NCBI RefSeq assembly: GCF_040222955.1
Contig: NZ_JAVKCA010000022.1
Span: forward strand, 124,001 to 188,000
Length of the DNA stretch: 64,000 bases
Direction: 5' to 3'
From: Marinoscillum sp040222955
GTDB lineage: Bacteria > Bacteroidota > Bacteroidia > Cytophagales > Cyclobacteriaceae
Shown here piece after piece: positions 1 to 8,090 of the stretch (its first letter is position 1; each line of letters starts with the position of its first letter). The notes below the pieces were generated by a model. It saw nothing but the letters and a program-made list of their open reading frames with translations, was not told where the DNA came from and searched no databases. The position numbers and the translations under genes were made by a program.

Positions 1-135
1 CTATCGGAAAAACCAACCCAGATTCATCGTGAGGAAGTCATCGAATGGTTTGGCAGTAGAAAAGACCTTGTCAACTTCCATAGGCACATGCCTCAAATCG
101 CTGATAAATCACTGCTGATTGATTTTGAGTGCTAG
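1..135 (+). CDS. C-terminal end of a probable REP-associated (Y1/IS200-like) transposase, partial
   Basis: The frame is open from base 1 and stops at TAG 133-135, giving 44 residues of a protein that begins outside the window. The tail contains REEVIEWFGSRKDLVNFH, followed by a short acidic end. Bacteroidota REP-associated tyrosine transposases (Y1_Tnp) often end with a similar 'EVL.WFG....F..FH' segment, so that is my best guess. The catalytic HUH and Tyr motifs lie outside the window and cannot be checked. It converges on the minus-strand operon that ends at 162, only 26 bases away. Confidence 0.42.
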   Translation, partial: LSEKPTQIHREEVIEWFGSRKDLVNFHRHMPQIADKSLLIDFEC

Positions 136-161
136 TTAAGATTCAAGAAGCCTTACCCATA

Positions 162-1364
162 TCAGTTCCCAAACAACGCCAATAACCCTATGCTCATCAG
201 CTCGTCTTTGGAAGGGCTAATGGTCCGCTCCCCATTTTGGTAGCTGAAAAATGCTTTGAACTCCGTATTAGGCACATCATAGCCCATCGTTAGCTTATAG
301 TAGTTCTTCAGCTCCTTATCCGTATTGATGGTGGTATTGAAGTCATAAAAAAGCTGGCCTTCCACTATGGCCGTAAATGAATGATAAATAGGTACCAAAT
401 AATATAGGTTGGCAAAGACCATTGCAGATTTTTCATTTTGCTGCTCAGAGCCATCAGTGTTCCTTCTTCTATTGTCTCCCTCCGCATAAGCCTTGAGGCC
501 CGCCTGCAGCACGGGCTTCAGCCTGAGCCTGTCGTAGCCATAGCTCAGATCAATTAAATTGGGCAAGAGCATATTCTTAGCCAGGTTGATGGCGCCTCTG
601 TAGGAGGAAAGATCCTGATTACCCTCCAAGCCGGCGGTAATCAGCCACTCTGTTGTTTTCTCCAAATCCAAATTGCTGTAGGATACCGGATATATGGACA
701 AATAGTTAAGGGAGTCTTTTGGATTGGTAGACACCTGACCCTCAGCCATGAAATACGCCGTACCACTAAAGATTTCCACACCCTTGTAGGCATTGCGGTA
801 CGCAAACTTCACCCCCAATTCACCCTCATCCGTGTCGCTCTCCGCAGCGGGTACATAGAACATCTCAAAGTTGTTATTGATAAAAGAAAACTCTCCCCCT
901 CTGGACACAGTGTATTGCTCCACCTGATCCTCAGTGAAAGTAATCTTACCCTTAGATAATTCGGAGATCTCTGCTACACTGTATTCATAATCTCCCTGAG
1001 TGGTCTTGATGGTCAGCGGACGATTAAAGACAATGGTGAAATCACTTGAGGCAGTAGACAAACCAAGTAGCTTCTGTTTGGAAACATCATGCATATCCAG
1101 GTCAATAGATTTTCTACTGACTGCCATGGAAAGCTGCACATCACCGCCAAAGTAGTCAACCCCACCCTTATCCAGTTTGAATGTATAATCCACAGGTGAG
1201 TTGGCATCCATGGTTTGTCCTGGGTTCAATTGAGGTAATATGGAAATCCTCAAATAGGGTTTCCCTACAGTGTTTACATTAAGTTCGAAGGCCAACTCAG
1301 GATTCTGACTAAATCCAAACCCACTCCACAGCATCAATACACAAAATACTCTCATCGTTTTCAT
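162..1364 (-). CDS. Secreted or outer-membrane protein of unknown function
   Basis: The protein has 400 residues and begins with a clear Sec signal peptide (about residues 1-19, ending in GFGFSQ). The rest has many alternating hydrophobic/polar stretches with aromatic residues and ends in LLALFGN, as expected of a beta-rich envelope protein, possibly an outer-membrane barrel. I recognise no named domain. Its ATG overlaps the stop of the upstream 101-residue gene (ATGA), so the two are translationally coupled. It is the last gene of a five-gene run that also encodes a patatin lipase and a peptidoglycan hydrolase, which suggests an envelope role. The function is not known. Confidence 0.8.
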   Translation of the reverse strand: MKTMRVFCVLMLWSGFGFSQNPELAFELNVNTVGKPYLRISILPQLNPGQTMDANSPVDYTFKLDKGGVDYFGGDVQLSMAVSRKSIDLDMHDVSKQKLLGLSTASSDFTIVFNRPLTIKTTQGDYEYSVAEISELSKGKITFTEDQVEQYTVSRGGEFSFINNNFEMFYVPAAESDTDEGELGVKFAYRNAYKGVEIFSGTAYFMAEGQVSTNPKDSLNYLSIYPVSYSNLDLEKTTEWLITAGLEGNQDLSSYRGAINLAKNMLLPNLIDLSYGYDRLRLKPVLQAGLKAYAEGDNRRRNTDGSEQQNEKSAMVFANLYYLVPIYHSFTAIVEGQLFYDFNTTINTDKELKNYYKLTMGYDVPNTEFKAFFSYQNGERTISPSKDELMSIGLLALFGN

Positions 1365-1666
1365 AGCCTATCTCGGTTTGCGGTGTCTTTTGAATTGTGT
1401 CTGTCATAAATATATTGAATACAATCTGCCATGGTCGACCACTCGTCAATCAGTGAATCATTCAGCAAAATGTCATAGTACTTGTTGGATGTAGGGTGTT
1501 CGTGAGCGTTGGTAAACAATTTCAGTGCACTTAAAAAAACCTTCTTGTGAAACTCCGCAAAGTGCTGAAACGAGTATGAAGTAATATCTCCGTTGAAATC
1601 CGCCACCTTATGAAGGGCTGGGCCAACGATGTTGTCAGTTATCTGAGGTTTGGTAAGAAATGACAT
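1361..1666 (-). CDS. Small hypothetical protein, 101 residues
   Basis: This small soluble protein is predicted to be mostly helical, with many His, Asp and aromatic residues and no signal peptide or membrane segment. I do not recognise the family. It sits 41 bases after the patatin gene and overlaps the next gene by four bases (ATGA), so it belongs to the five-gene operon. Such a position would suit a chaperone, immunity or regulatory partner of the patatin or of the exported protein, but nothing in the sequence proves that. Confidence 0.7.
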   Translation of the reverse strand: MSFLTKPQITDNIVGPALHKVADFNGDITSYSFQHFAEFHKKVFLSALKLFTNAHEHPTSNKYYDILLNDSLIDEWSTMADCIQYIYDRHNSKDTANRDRL

Positions 1667-1707
1667 GTCTTTAGTGTTTAGTAATCATAATTAAAAATAC
1701 AGATTGG

Positions 1708-2697
1708 TTAAAGCTCGAACCACTTAGCCAGTGCTGCTTTGTTATCCTGAAAGAGCTTTTCACCAAGCTTCTTGAGTGCCTCCATATTGGCTGGAGTCAC
1801 ATTGTCCATCTCCGAATCCACATCGCCAGGCATTTTGGAGTTGACCCGCATATACTGGGCGGGGTTCTCGGTGGTTTCAAAGATCCTTTTCAGATAAAAA
1901 TCGTCCACCTCCACGCTGCCTGACATCATGATGTCGATCACCGGCCGCACCCACTGAGCCATGCCCCACCTCCTCGCCTGGCGGTACAAATAGTGTTTTT
2001 TGGTAAACCCCGTGCCCAGCGAGAGTATTTTCATGTCTTTGGCAGCAGCGGGTTCACCTTCCACATTCTTAAAACCATCTCTGATCTCGGCATAGGCACA
2101 CATGGCCGGATTATTCACAAAGACCCCTCCATCCACCAGGGTAAATGAATCACCCGACTTATTCTGCACACGGGCACAATTGAAATACGTGGGCGCTGCA
2201 GAGGTAGCTCTGGACACCTCCCTGATCAGGAAGTCATAGGATTCCTTCTCCCTGGCATCATGCTGAGCAAAGAAGTGGCCATTCCGATTGGTGATATCGT
2301 AGGAGGTAATCACCGTAGGCTTGAGCAACTGACTCAGCCACACCTCTCCAAAATATTCCTTCAATGCTTCATCGATACCCCGCTCCGGGAACTTAGCTGA
2401 GATAATCCCCCAAATAGACCTGAGCTTATGCATGAAAGGATCGTCAAAAATCTGCTTCCCTTTGTTGAAATAAAGGCCCACTACCTCCTCGGCAGTAAAC
2501 TTGGGTCGGGTAGGGTCCGCATCAGATGGGCAGAGGTAGGCACAGGTGAGGATGCCCCCGGTACTCGTCCCCGCAATAAGGTCAAAATAGTCTGCTACCC
2601 TGATCCCAAATTCCCGCTCTGCCTCCACCATAATGGTGCCGGGCACGATCCCGCGAATTCCTCCTCCATCGATAGACAATACTTTTAACAGGCTCAT
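1708..2697 (-). CDS. Patatin-like phospholipase (CapV/CBASS-type architecture)
   Basis: This 329-residue patatin lipase probably hydrolyses acyl esters of membrane phospholipids with a Ser-Asp dyad. The oxyanion motif DGGGIRG is at residues 10-16, the nucleophile elbow GTSTGG at 43-48 (Ser45) and the catalytic DGG at 189-191 (Asp189), followed by NNP. There is no signal peptide, so it acts from the cytoplasmic side unless exported with help. Its ATG overlaps the stop of the upstream membrane-protein gene (ATGA). The length and the GGGIRG form resemble stand-alone effectors such as CapV, but no CD-NTase gene is nearby. Function in this operon is inferred, not shown. Confidence 0.9.
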   Translation of the reverse strand: MSLLKVLSIDGGGIRGIVPGTIMVEAEREFGIRVADYFDLIAGTSTGGILTCAYLCPSDADPTRPKFTAEEVVGLYFNKGKQIFDDPFMHKLRSIWGIISAKFPERGIDEALKEYFGEVWLSQLLKPTVITSYDITNRNGHFFAQHDAREKESYDFLIREVSRATSAAPTYFNCARVQNKSGDSFTLVDGGVFVNNPAMCAYAEIRDGFKNVEGEPAAAKDMKILSLGTGFTKKHYLYRQARRWGMAQWVRPVIDIMMSGSVEVDDFYLKRIFETTENPAQYMRVNSKMPGDVDSEMDNVTPANMEALKKLGEKLFQDNKAALAKWFEL

Positions 2698-3683
2698 GAT
2701 TTTGCTGGTTTAGGTGGTACGGATGGATTACTCCCTGCTCCTCTCAGATTTACCAGCTTGTTTAGGGTTTCAAACCAGAAAGGGGCACCAAGTGACACCG
2801 CAAAGCCGGTAATGAGCCAGCCTCCAATTTTCTTCAGCCAGGCCCCCACAAAATCCCAGAATGTACTGAAGGAGGGCAAAGAAGTGAGCACGGCTTTTTT
2901 CACCGGCCAACCAATGGGCAATTTCAGGTCAATGAGGGACCGCTGAAGACTGTCAATTTCATTGACTTGAGTTTTGATTCGGGCAATCTCCACAGCCACA
3001 TCATAACCAGAGTCCGTTGGAATCCTGGCCAGAGACTTCTGATAAACACTGTCCTGAAGTGCCTGGCGACTGGCTTCCACCAGGCTCTCACGTGCCTGCG
3101 GGTTTTCGTAAAGGAATTCCGCCAGCTGAAAGGTGTCTATATTGAGAACCCCGGCCAATACCAGAGATACTCCCAGGATAATTTTCTGAGTGTATTTCTT
3201 GAATTTCCCTCCGATCCTACTCATCGAATCGTCAAACCAGCCAGAAATCGAAGCCCGAAATGCATCCAGGTCCTTTTCGTTTTCGCTCAGGTACTGCAGA
3301 AATGAGCGCTTCATATCCTCAGGGAGCAGAGTGGTAGATTCCAAACTTTTCTTTAGGCCCTTGGCATCATAAGATTTGATTTCTTTATCCTCCTGAGAAT
3401 GAATCAGGTCGAGTAAAACTCTTGAGAAAATGTCCGGAGGGATATAGGAAGGTATACGGCCGCTGGTAGTCAGTTTTTTGATCAGGCTGTGCTCGTGTAT
3501 CAACTCACCCACTTTCTTGTCGCCCACTTTTTCATTGAATGAATCAGTCAACCATTTCTGCAGGCTCTTTGCCCTGACGTTCTGGGTGCGCGAAATGGTT
3601 TCCATAATAGATGACGCGGCAATACTCAAAATAAAATAAATAAAAATAAGACCTATGACCAGGTCCAGAATTTGTAAAAACAT
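2694..3683 (-). CDS. Three-segment membrane protein of unknown function
   Basis: The 329 residues show membrane segments at about 6-26, 167-183 and 286-304. A polar helical region (30-165) separates the first two and a region with coiled-coil-like content (about 195-255) separates the last two. The C-terminal part contains GWLITGFAVSLGAPFWF followed by NKLVNLRG, a conserved-looking block that I have seen in uncharacterised bacterial membrane proteins but cannot name. It lies 4 bases after the peptidoglycan hydrolase gene and overlaps the patatin start by four bases. It may anchor or gate the patatin or hydrolase at the inner membrane; this is inference from position. Confidence 0.8.
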   Translation of the reverse strand: MFLQILDLVIGLIFIYFILSIAASSIMETISRTQNVRAKSLQKWLTDSFNEKVGDKKVGELIHEHSLIKKLTTSGRIPSYIPPDIFSRVLLDLIHSQEDKEIKSYDAKGLKKSLESTTLLPEDMKRSFLQYLSENEKDLDAFRASISGWFDDSMSRIGGKFKKYTQKIILGVSLVLAGVLNIDTFQLAEFLYENPQARESLVEASRQALQDSVYQKSLARIPTDSGYDVAVEIARIKTQVNEIDSLQRSLIDLKLPIGWPVKKAVLTSLPSFSTFWDFVGAWLKKIGGWLITGFAVSLGAPFWFETLNKLVNLRGAGSNPSVPPKPAKS

Positions 3684-3687
3684 AAGG

Positions 3688-4368
3688 TCAGGCGTTTAAT
3701 ATGGTATTTAATAAGTTCTTCGTTTGTGGGCCATACACCCCATCCGGCTTCAGTCCACCGTTGGTTTGCAGTAGTTTGATGGCGGCATCCATTTTGGACC
3801 CAAATACCCCGTCAGAGGTACCCACCTCGTAGCTCGCAGCCTTCATGGCATCTTGTAACTGCACCACTTTATCCCCGGTGTCCCCCAGGCGCAGCACGCC
3901 ATCTGGTAGAGAGATAATGGTGGATTTGGTAAGCCTGCGAAAACCCAGCAGCCGCTCGGCACTTTGGGCCGATATGCTCACCTGATTGCCTTGATTTCCC
4001 CCCAGGCAATAGATTCGTTTCAAATCCTGCGAATAGCCCATGAAGAAACCCACATGACCACTGGTGCCCAGCAGGCTCTCCCTCCAAAATATCACCACAT
4101 CACCAGGCTCTGGTACACTCACGGGTGTGCCTATGTGCATCCAAGACCTGGCCAGGGCACTTTTGGAGTAGCTCAGCCCGGCCTTGAAAGCGCACCACCC
4201 CACAAAGACAGAACACCAGGGAGTTTCATCATCATCGATCCAGGAGATACCGATCTCTTTGGCATAGTTGACGATGGTAGGATTGTCTTCGGGACCGGAG
4301 ATCTCTTTTTGCCCAAGCTGGGAGGTAGCGATTTTTAGTAATTCACTCATAGCTGCTTTTGTAGGCAT
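3688..4368 (-). CDS. TIGR02594/CHAP-like peptidoglycan hydrolase with C-terminal peptidoglycan-binding domain
   Basis: The 226 residues split into an N-terminal cysteine amidase/peptidase-like domain (about 8-148) and a PG_binding_1 domain (about 155-222). Probable catalytic residues are Cys52 in TPWCSVFVGW, His105 in GHVGFFMG and the polar residue in GGNQG (123-127). The domain order is that of TIGR02594 proteins and endolysins, which cut cell-wall peptides. No signal peptide is visible at either possible start (Met1 or Met7), so it needs another export route or cell lysis to reach the wall. It is the first gene of the five-gene minus-strand run. A phage-lysis origin is possible but no phage structural gene is present. 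Confidence 0.85.
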   Translation of the reverse strand: MPTKAAMSELLKIATSQLGQKEISGPEDNPTIVNYAKEIGISWIDDDETPWCSVFVGWCAFKAGLSYSKSALARSWMHIGTPVSVPEPGDVVIFWRESLLGTSGHVGFFMGYSQDLKRIYCLGGNQGNQVSISAQSAERLLGFRRLTKSTIISLPDGVLRLGDTGDKVVQLQDAMKAASYEVGTSDGVFGSKMDAAIKLLQTNGGLKPDGVYGPQTKNLLNTILNA

Positions 4369-4513
4369 TCAGCCATATTTTACTTAAAACTGAATGACAA
4401 CATCTAAGCTAGCGATTTGCTCAGGCTAAGTCAATACCCCAAAAGAGTGATCACACAAAAAAAGAAAGTCGAATGGTACTATGGATACGTTAAATAGAAT
4501 TATTTCTATACGC

Positions 4514-4843
4514 TCAGTTCCGAAGCGTAATACAGGTGAGCTCCTTCAGCCACTCCCGGCAGGTCTGATCCGCCGGTAGTTCGGTGAATGAAATGTTTAC
4601 CGCCACAGGAAAATCCTCCAACTGTATCCCTTCATTCACAAAAAAGTCCCTGAGCATGTCGTTGTACTGAATCCTGAGGGTATCCTGCTCATCGCTGCTC
4701 ACAAACTGATAATTACCACCACAGATCCAGTAAGTATGGTCCTGATCCACCAGAGTATAGGGGGCATCGCAGTTGATTTGAAGCGGCTCCTGCTGACAGG
4801 AGACCAGCGCTATAAGGAAAAACGGGATCAGTAATTTTCTCAC
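4514..4843 (-). CDS. Small lipoprotein of unknown function
   Basis: I place the start at the GTG at 4841-4843 because this gives a textbook lipoprotein signal: a short basic start, then LLIPFFLIALVSC with the lipobox cysteine. An ATG at 4886-4888 would add 15 polar residues before the signal peptide, which is less likely. The mature part is about 90 residues, acidic, with four further cysteines (in NCDAPY, WICGG, TCREW and LTCIT) that may form disulfides. I recognise no family. It is monocistronic as far as spacing shows. Confidence 0.65.
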   Translation of the reverse strand: MRKLLIPFFLIALVSCQQEPLQINCDAPYTLVDQDHTYWICGGNYQFVSSDEQDTLRIQYNDMLRDFFVNEGIQLEDFPVAVNISFTELPADQTCREWLKELTCITLRN

Positions 4844-5085
4844 ATTCCTATAGACCGATGCGCTGGTGAATTGGTTGTCACCCACCACCTTAAAAAATGT
4901 TAAACCCTTAGGTTCACTTTCTCAATTTGATATGAAAAAAGTCATTCTTAGAGAAACGGTGAATCCAGCCATTTTTTAAATCACTGAAAAACAATCACTT
5001 AATTAAAGTGGCCATTTCTGGCAATGGTTTTGCCATCTCGTATCCCGGCTGTGATAGGTCCCGCCATCTGTTGTTCACCGGTAGA

Positions 5086-5113
5086 TTGATTTTTGGTATG
5101 GGGCCTATCTTTT
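5086..5113 (+). promoter_or_regulatory. Bacteroidota-type promoter for the DUF4382 gene
   Basis: TTG at 5086-5088 and TATCTTTT at 5106-5113 are separated by 17 bases, close to the Bacteroidota consensus (TTG, about 19 bases, TAnnTTTG). The start codon is at 5138, which leaves a short leader. Confidence 0.45.
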
Positions 5114-5137
5114 TTACACTTTAAAAATAGATACACT

Positions 5138-6010
5138 ATGAAGACTCAAATTCTTGTAACCCTCCTTGTCGGGGTTTTGCTCCTGGCAAGCTGTGAAGAA
5201 AGGACAAATAACTCTACACCAACCAATCCCGGCACAGCAGCTATGCGTGTGGTGCTGGTAGACGATCCGGCTGCCTTTGATGCTGTATTGATAGACGTGA
5301 TAGGACTTGAATACAAGTATGAATCCGACACCTCAAGCGATGATGGTCAGGACGATGATACGGATAATGAGGATGGGACAGATGATGAGGATTCTGAAAA
5401 CCACTGGGTGACCGTAGAAATCGAACCAATGGTCTTTGACCTGCTGGAACTCAACAATGGCAACGAGGCCCTGCTGGCAGACATTGACATCCCGGAGGGT
5501 GAGCTGAAAGAGGTGCGACTGATTTTGGGTGAAAACAATCACCTGGTAATAGAAGGGGACACACTCGAGCTGAAAGTGCCATCGGGAAGCTCCTCCGGGC
5601 TGAAGATCAAAATAGACGCAGACATAGAAGAGGGCAATGAATACAAACTGGTGTTGGACTTTGATGCCGCCAGGTCTATTGTGAAAGCCGGAAACTCTGG
5701 CAAATACAACCTGAAACCTGTCATTCATGCTACTTTGGTGGAAGAAGAAGATGAGTTTGGGGCAATAGAAGGCGTGATTTGGCCAGACACGGTGTCTTCG
5801 GTAGTTTATGTGATCCACGATGAAGACAGTGTATCTACCATCCCCGAAGAAACGGGCTACTTCCTCATAGAGCTATTGGAAGAGGGGGATTACGAGGTAG
5901 TGGCTGTGCCCGAAGAAAACAGTGAATTCTCCGTAACCACCATGACGGGTGTGAATGTAATGGACGGTGTGGTGAACAACATAGACACGCTCACACTCGA
6001 AATGCAATAG
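5138..6010 (+). CDS. DUF4382 domain lipoprotein
   Basis: Translation most likely starts at ATG 5138, which begins MKTQILVTLLVGVLLLASC, a lipoprotein signal with the Cys at residue 19; an in-frame upstream ATG at 5093 lies inside the promoter. The mature protein has a DUF4382 domain (about residues 35-205), a predicted beta-sandwich of cell-surface lipoproteins, followed by a carboxypeptidase-regulatory-like beta domain (about 210-290). A very acidic low-complexity insert (about residues 68-88, almost all Asp/Glu/Ser/Gly/Thr) interrupts the first domain and could bind calcium. The substrate or partner is unknown. A hairpin terminator follows at 6043. Confidence 0.88.
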   Translation: MKTQILVTLLVGVLLLASCEERTNNSTPTNPGTAAMRVVLVDDPAAFDAVLIDVIGLEYKYESDTSSDDGQDDDTDNEDGTDDEDSENHWVTVEIEPMVFDLLELNNGNEALLADIDIPEGELKEVRLILGENNHLVIEGDTLELKVPSGSSSGLKIKIDADIEEGNEYKLVLDFDAARSIVKAGNSGKYNLKPVIHATLVEEEDEFGAIEGVIWPDTVSSVVYVIHDEDSVSTIPEETGYFLIELLEEGDYEVVAVPEENSEFSVTTMTGVNVMDGVVNNIDTLTLEMQ

Positions 6011-6042
6011 AACAATTCTCCTTTATATAGATCAATTAAGTG

Positions 6043-6074
6043 AACCGGGGTGATTTAAGCGCCCCGGTTTTTTT
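6043..6074 (+). terminator. Rho-independent terminator after the DUF4382 gene
   Basis: AACCGGGG (6043-6050) pairs perfectly with CCCCGGTT (6062-6069) across an 11-base loop, followed by a run of T to 6074. It lies between two convergent genes and is oriented for the plus-strand one. Confidence 0.85.
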
Positions 6075-6084
6075 GTGCACAGGC

Positions 6085-6855
6085 CTAGAACTTCAGATGC
6101 TTCACCGTTTGAGAATTGTTAATGAGCTGCTTCAGTGAGTCAATGCCGATTTTGAGGTGCTGCTCCACAAACTGCGCGCTGACCTTTTTATCGCTCTCAT
6201 CGGTTTTGACTCCCTCCGGTATCATAGGGATGTCTGACACCAGCAGAAGTGCCCCTGCAGGCATTTCATTGGCAAAGGCCGTGGTGAAAATCGTGGCCGT
6301 TTCCATGTCTATAGCCATGGCACGAATCTTCTTGAGGTATTTTTTGAACTTGCCATCATGCTCCCACACCCTGCGATTGGTGGTGTATACGGTACCTGTC
6401 CAGTAGTCCTGCCCGTACTCCCTGATGGTAGTGGAGATAGCCTTTTGCAGTGCGAAAGCCGGCAAAGCGGGTACTTCTGGCAGCATGTAGTCGTTGGAGG
6501 TTCCCTCTCCCCGGATAGCGGCTATGGGCAAGATAAGATCCCCCACTTCATTTTTCATTTTGAGGCCACCACACTTTCCCAAAAACAAAACGGCTTTTGG
6601 TTCTATGGCACCGAGCAGATCCGAAATAGTGGCTGCATTGGCCGAGCCCATCCCAAAGTTGATAATGGTAATGCCATCTGCTGTAGCACACTGCATGGGG
6701 TGTCCGGTGCCTACTACCTCCACATGGTTCCACTCTGCAAAGAGCGTCACGTAGTTTTTAAAATTGGTCAGCAAGATGTAATGGCCAAAGTCTTCCAAAG
6801 GCAAACCGGTGTATCTGGGCAACCAGTTTTCGATGATCTCCTGTTTTGTTTTCAT
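6085..6855 (-). CDS. amn: AMP nucleosidase
   Basis: This 256-residue enzyme of the PNP/UDP phosphorylase family splits AMP into adenine and ribose 5-phosphate in the cytoplasm and so adjusts the adenylate pool. Family marks include GMGSANAAT (about residues 69-77), the FLGKCGG segment (about 92-98) and the AIDMETATIF segment, whose Glu contacts the ribose. The length fits the short Bacteroidota form, which lacks the regulatory N-terminal domain of the long enterobacterial Amn. It is divergent from the small gene at 6902, with a 46-base gap. Confidence 0.9.
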   Translation of the reverse strand: MKTKQEIIENWLPRYTGLPLEDFGHYILLTNFKNYVTLFAEWNHVEVVGTGHPMQCATADGITIINFGMGSANAATISDLLGAIEPKAVLFLGKCGGLKMKNEVGDLILPIAAIRGEGTSNDYMLPEVPALPAFALQKAISTTIREYGQDYWTGTVYTTNRRVWEHDGKFKKYLKKIRAMAIDMETATIFTTAFANEMPAGALLLVSDIPMIPEGVKTDESDKKVSAQFVEQHLKIGIDSLKQLINNSQTVKHLKF

Positions 6856-6901
6856 ACTTTCAAATTTGGGTTATTCTGAATGAACGCTTATCTTAAACAC
6901 A

Positions 6902-7204
6902 ATGGATGAAATTACGCTGGTCAATTTACTCAATAAAATATGTGAGAAAAATCAAGCACTGACCTGGAAGCTTAATTGCAAATACCATGATGAACTCGAC
7001 ACCTCAGTGATGCAAATCCATTTCCTCCAATCCGGTAATCTAACGGAAACCACAAAGATCACCTTTAAAATGGAAACAGGTCAGGTCATCGAAGGCAAGC
7101 ACCGCGGGTTTCTGGGATTCAGGCAGCCCACCTTGCTGGTAGACGCTCTGCTGGACATTTTGATCTATGAAGACAGCCGCATAGGCTCCCTCACCACCAA
7201 CTAA
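6902..7204 (+). CDS. Small hypothetical protein, 100 residues
   Basis: This soluble 100-residue protein has no signal peptide. It has a predicted helix, a central pair of beta strands and a C-terminal helix (LLVDALLDILIYED). I do not recognise a family. Its TAA stop (7202-7204) overlaps the TAG stop of the convergent patatin gene (7201-7203). The start ATG at 6902 is the only sensible one and the frame is compact, which supports a real gene. Confidence 0.6.
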   Translation: MDEITLVNLLNKICEKNQALTWKLNCKYHDELDTSVMQIHFLQSGNLTETTKITFKMETGQVIEGKHRGFLGFRQPTLLVDALLDILIYEDSRIGSLTTN

Positions 7205-8082
7205 GCCTTGTGTTGCGCTTGATAAGTCGATTCAAATGTGTCCTTTCCCAACGCTATCATCTCTTTGGCTTTGTAAAACTCAAAAGTACTGCAAGCCTCA
7301 CGCGATATATTGACCAGCAGGTCGGGCTTATATTTTTCCAGTAGCAGGGAGGTGAGCTTATCCTGCATCAGATCAATAGACTCATTGAGCAAGTCGAAAA
7401 AACCGAGCTTTTTTTCCGTCTCAGTGTTGCCCGGCAGCAGCTTACCCCAGCCGTTGATGAAGGCCTGGATTTTCTGATTGTAAGTAGCATTTTCCGCTTC
7501 GAATCGCTTGCTTTCCTTTTTCTTCACATAGGGCATTATCGCATTTACGTTGGATACCACCAGTATGTCACCATCGGTACGGTGCACATGCTCTATGGGA
7601 ATGGGGTTGGTCACGCCCCCGTCAATATACTCTCTGCCATTGACCACCACTGGTTTGATGACCGTGGGAATCGCCACGGAGGCTTTGATGGCCTGATACA
7701 TACTCCCGGTACGGAATACCTCCTGATTTTTGGCTTTGATGTCTGTAACCAAAGCCGCAAAGGGAATCCGCATGTCCTCAATGTTCCGATCGGGCACGAT
7801 GGTCTGCAGTGTTTTGAATACCCGCTCTCCCTTCACAAACCCCTGTACGGAAAAGGTAAAATCGATCAGCTTGAAAACATCATACCGATCCAGGTTCAGC
7901 GCCCATTCTTTATATTCCTGCAGCTTGCCACAGGCATAAAAGGCTCCAACCACCGCACCCATGGAAGAACCGGATACAGACGTGATTTCATAGCCCTTTG
8001 CTTCGAGCGCTTCAATGACGCCAATGTGGGCCAACCCCCGGGCTCCGCCACTGGATAGTACTAATGCTACTTTCTGAGACAT
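7201..8082 (-). CDS. Patatin-like phospholipase, RssA/YjjU-like
   Basis: From ATG 8080-8082 the protein has 293 residues and begins MSQKVALVLSSGGARG, with the oxyanion loop at 11-16, the nucleophile elbow GSSMG at 38-42 (Ser40) and the catalytic DGG at 154-156. It is a cytoplasmic or membrane-associated acyl hydrolase; the natural lipid is unknown. A longer in-frame start at 8121 would overlap the HepT gene and adds no conserved sequence. With the chosen start, the HepT stop is only 8 bases upstream, so this lipase may be cotranscribed with the MntA/HepT pair. It is unlike the patatin at 1708 and is not its duplicate. Confidence 0.9.
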   Translation of the reverse strand: MSQKVALVLSSGGARGLAHIGVIEALEAKGYEITSVSGSSMGAVVGAFYACGKLQEYKEWALNLDRYDVFKLIDFTFSVQGFVKGERVFKTLQTIVPDRNIEDMRIPFAALVTDIKAKNQEVFRTGSMYQAIKASVAIPTVIKPVVVNGREYIDGGVTNPIPIEHVHRTDGDILVVSNVNAIMPYVKKKESKRFEAENATYNQKIQAFINGWGKLLPGNTETEKKLGFFDLLNESIDLMQDKLTSLLLEKYKPDLLVNISREACSTFEFYKAKEMIALGKDTFESTYQAQHKA

Positions 8083-8090
8083 TTTGTTAC

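Noticed and set aside
1708..2697. CBASS system with patatin effector CapV
   Set aside because: CBASS needs a CD-NTase gene beside the effector. None is present; MntA at 8485 is a minimal nucleotidyltransferase paired with HepT and lies 6 kb away.
3688..4368. Prophage lysis module
   Set aside because: No capsid, tail, portal, terminase or integrase gene is in the window, and the neighbouring genes are not phage-like.
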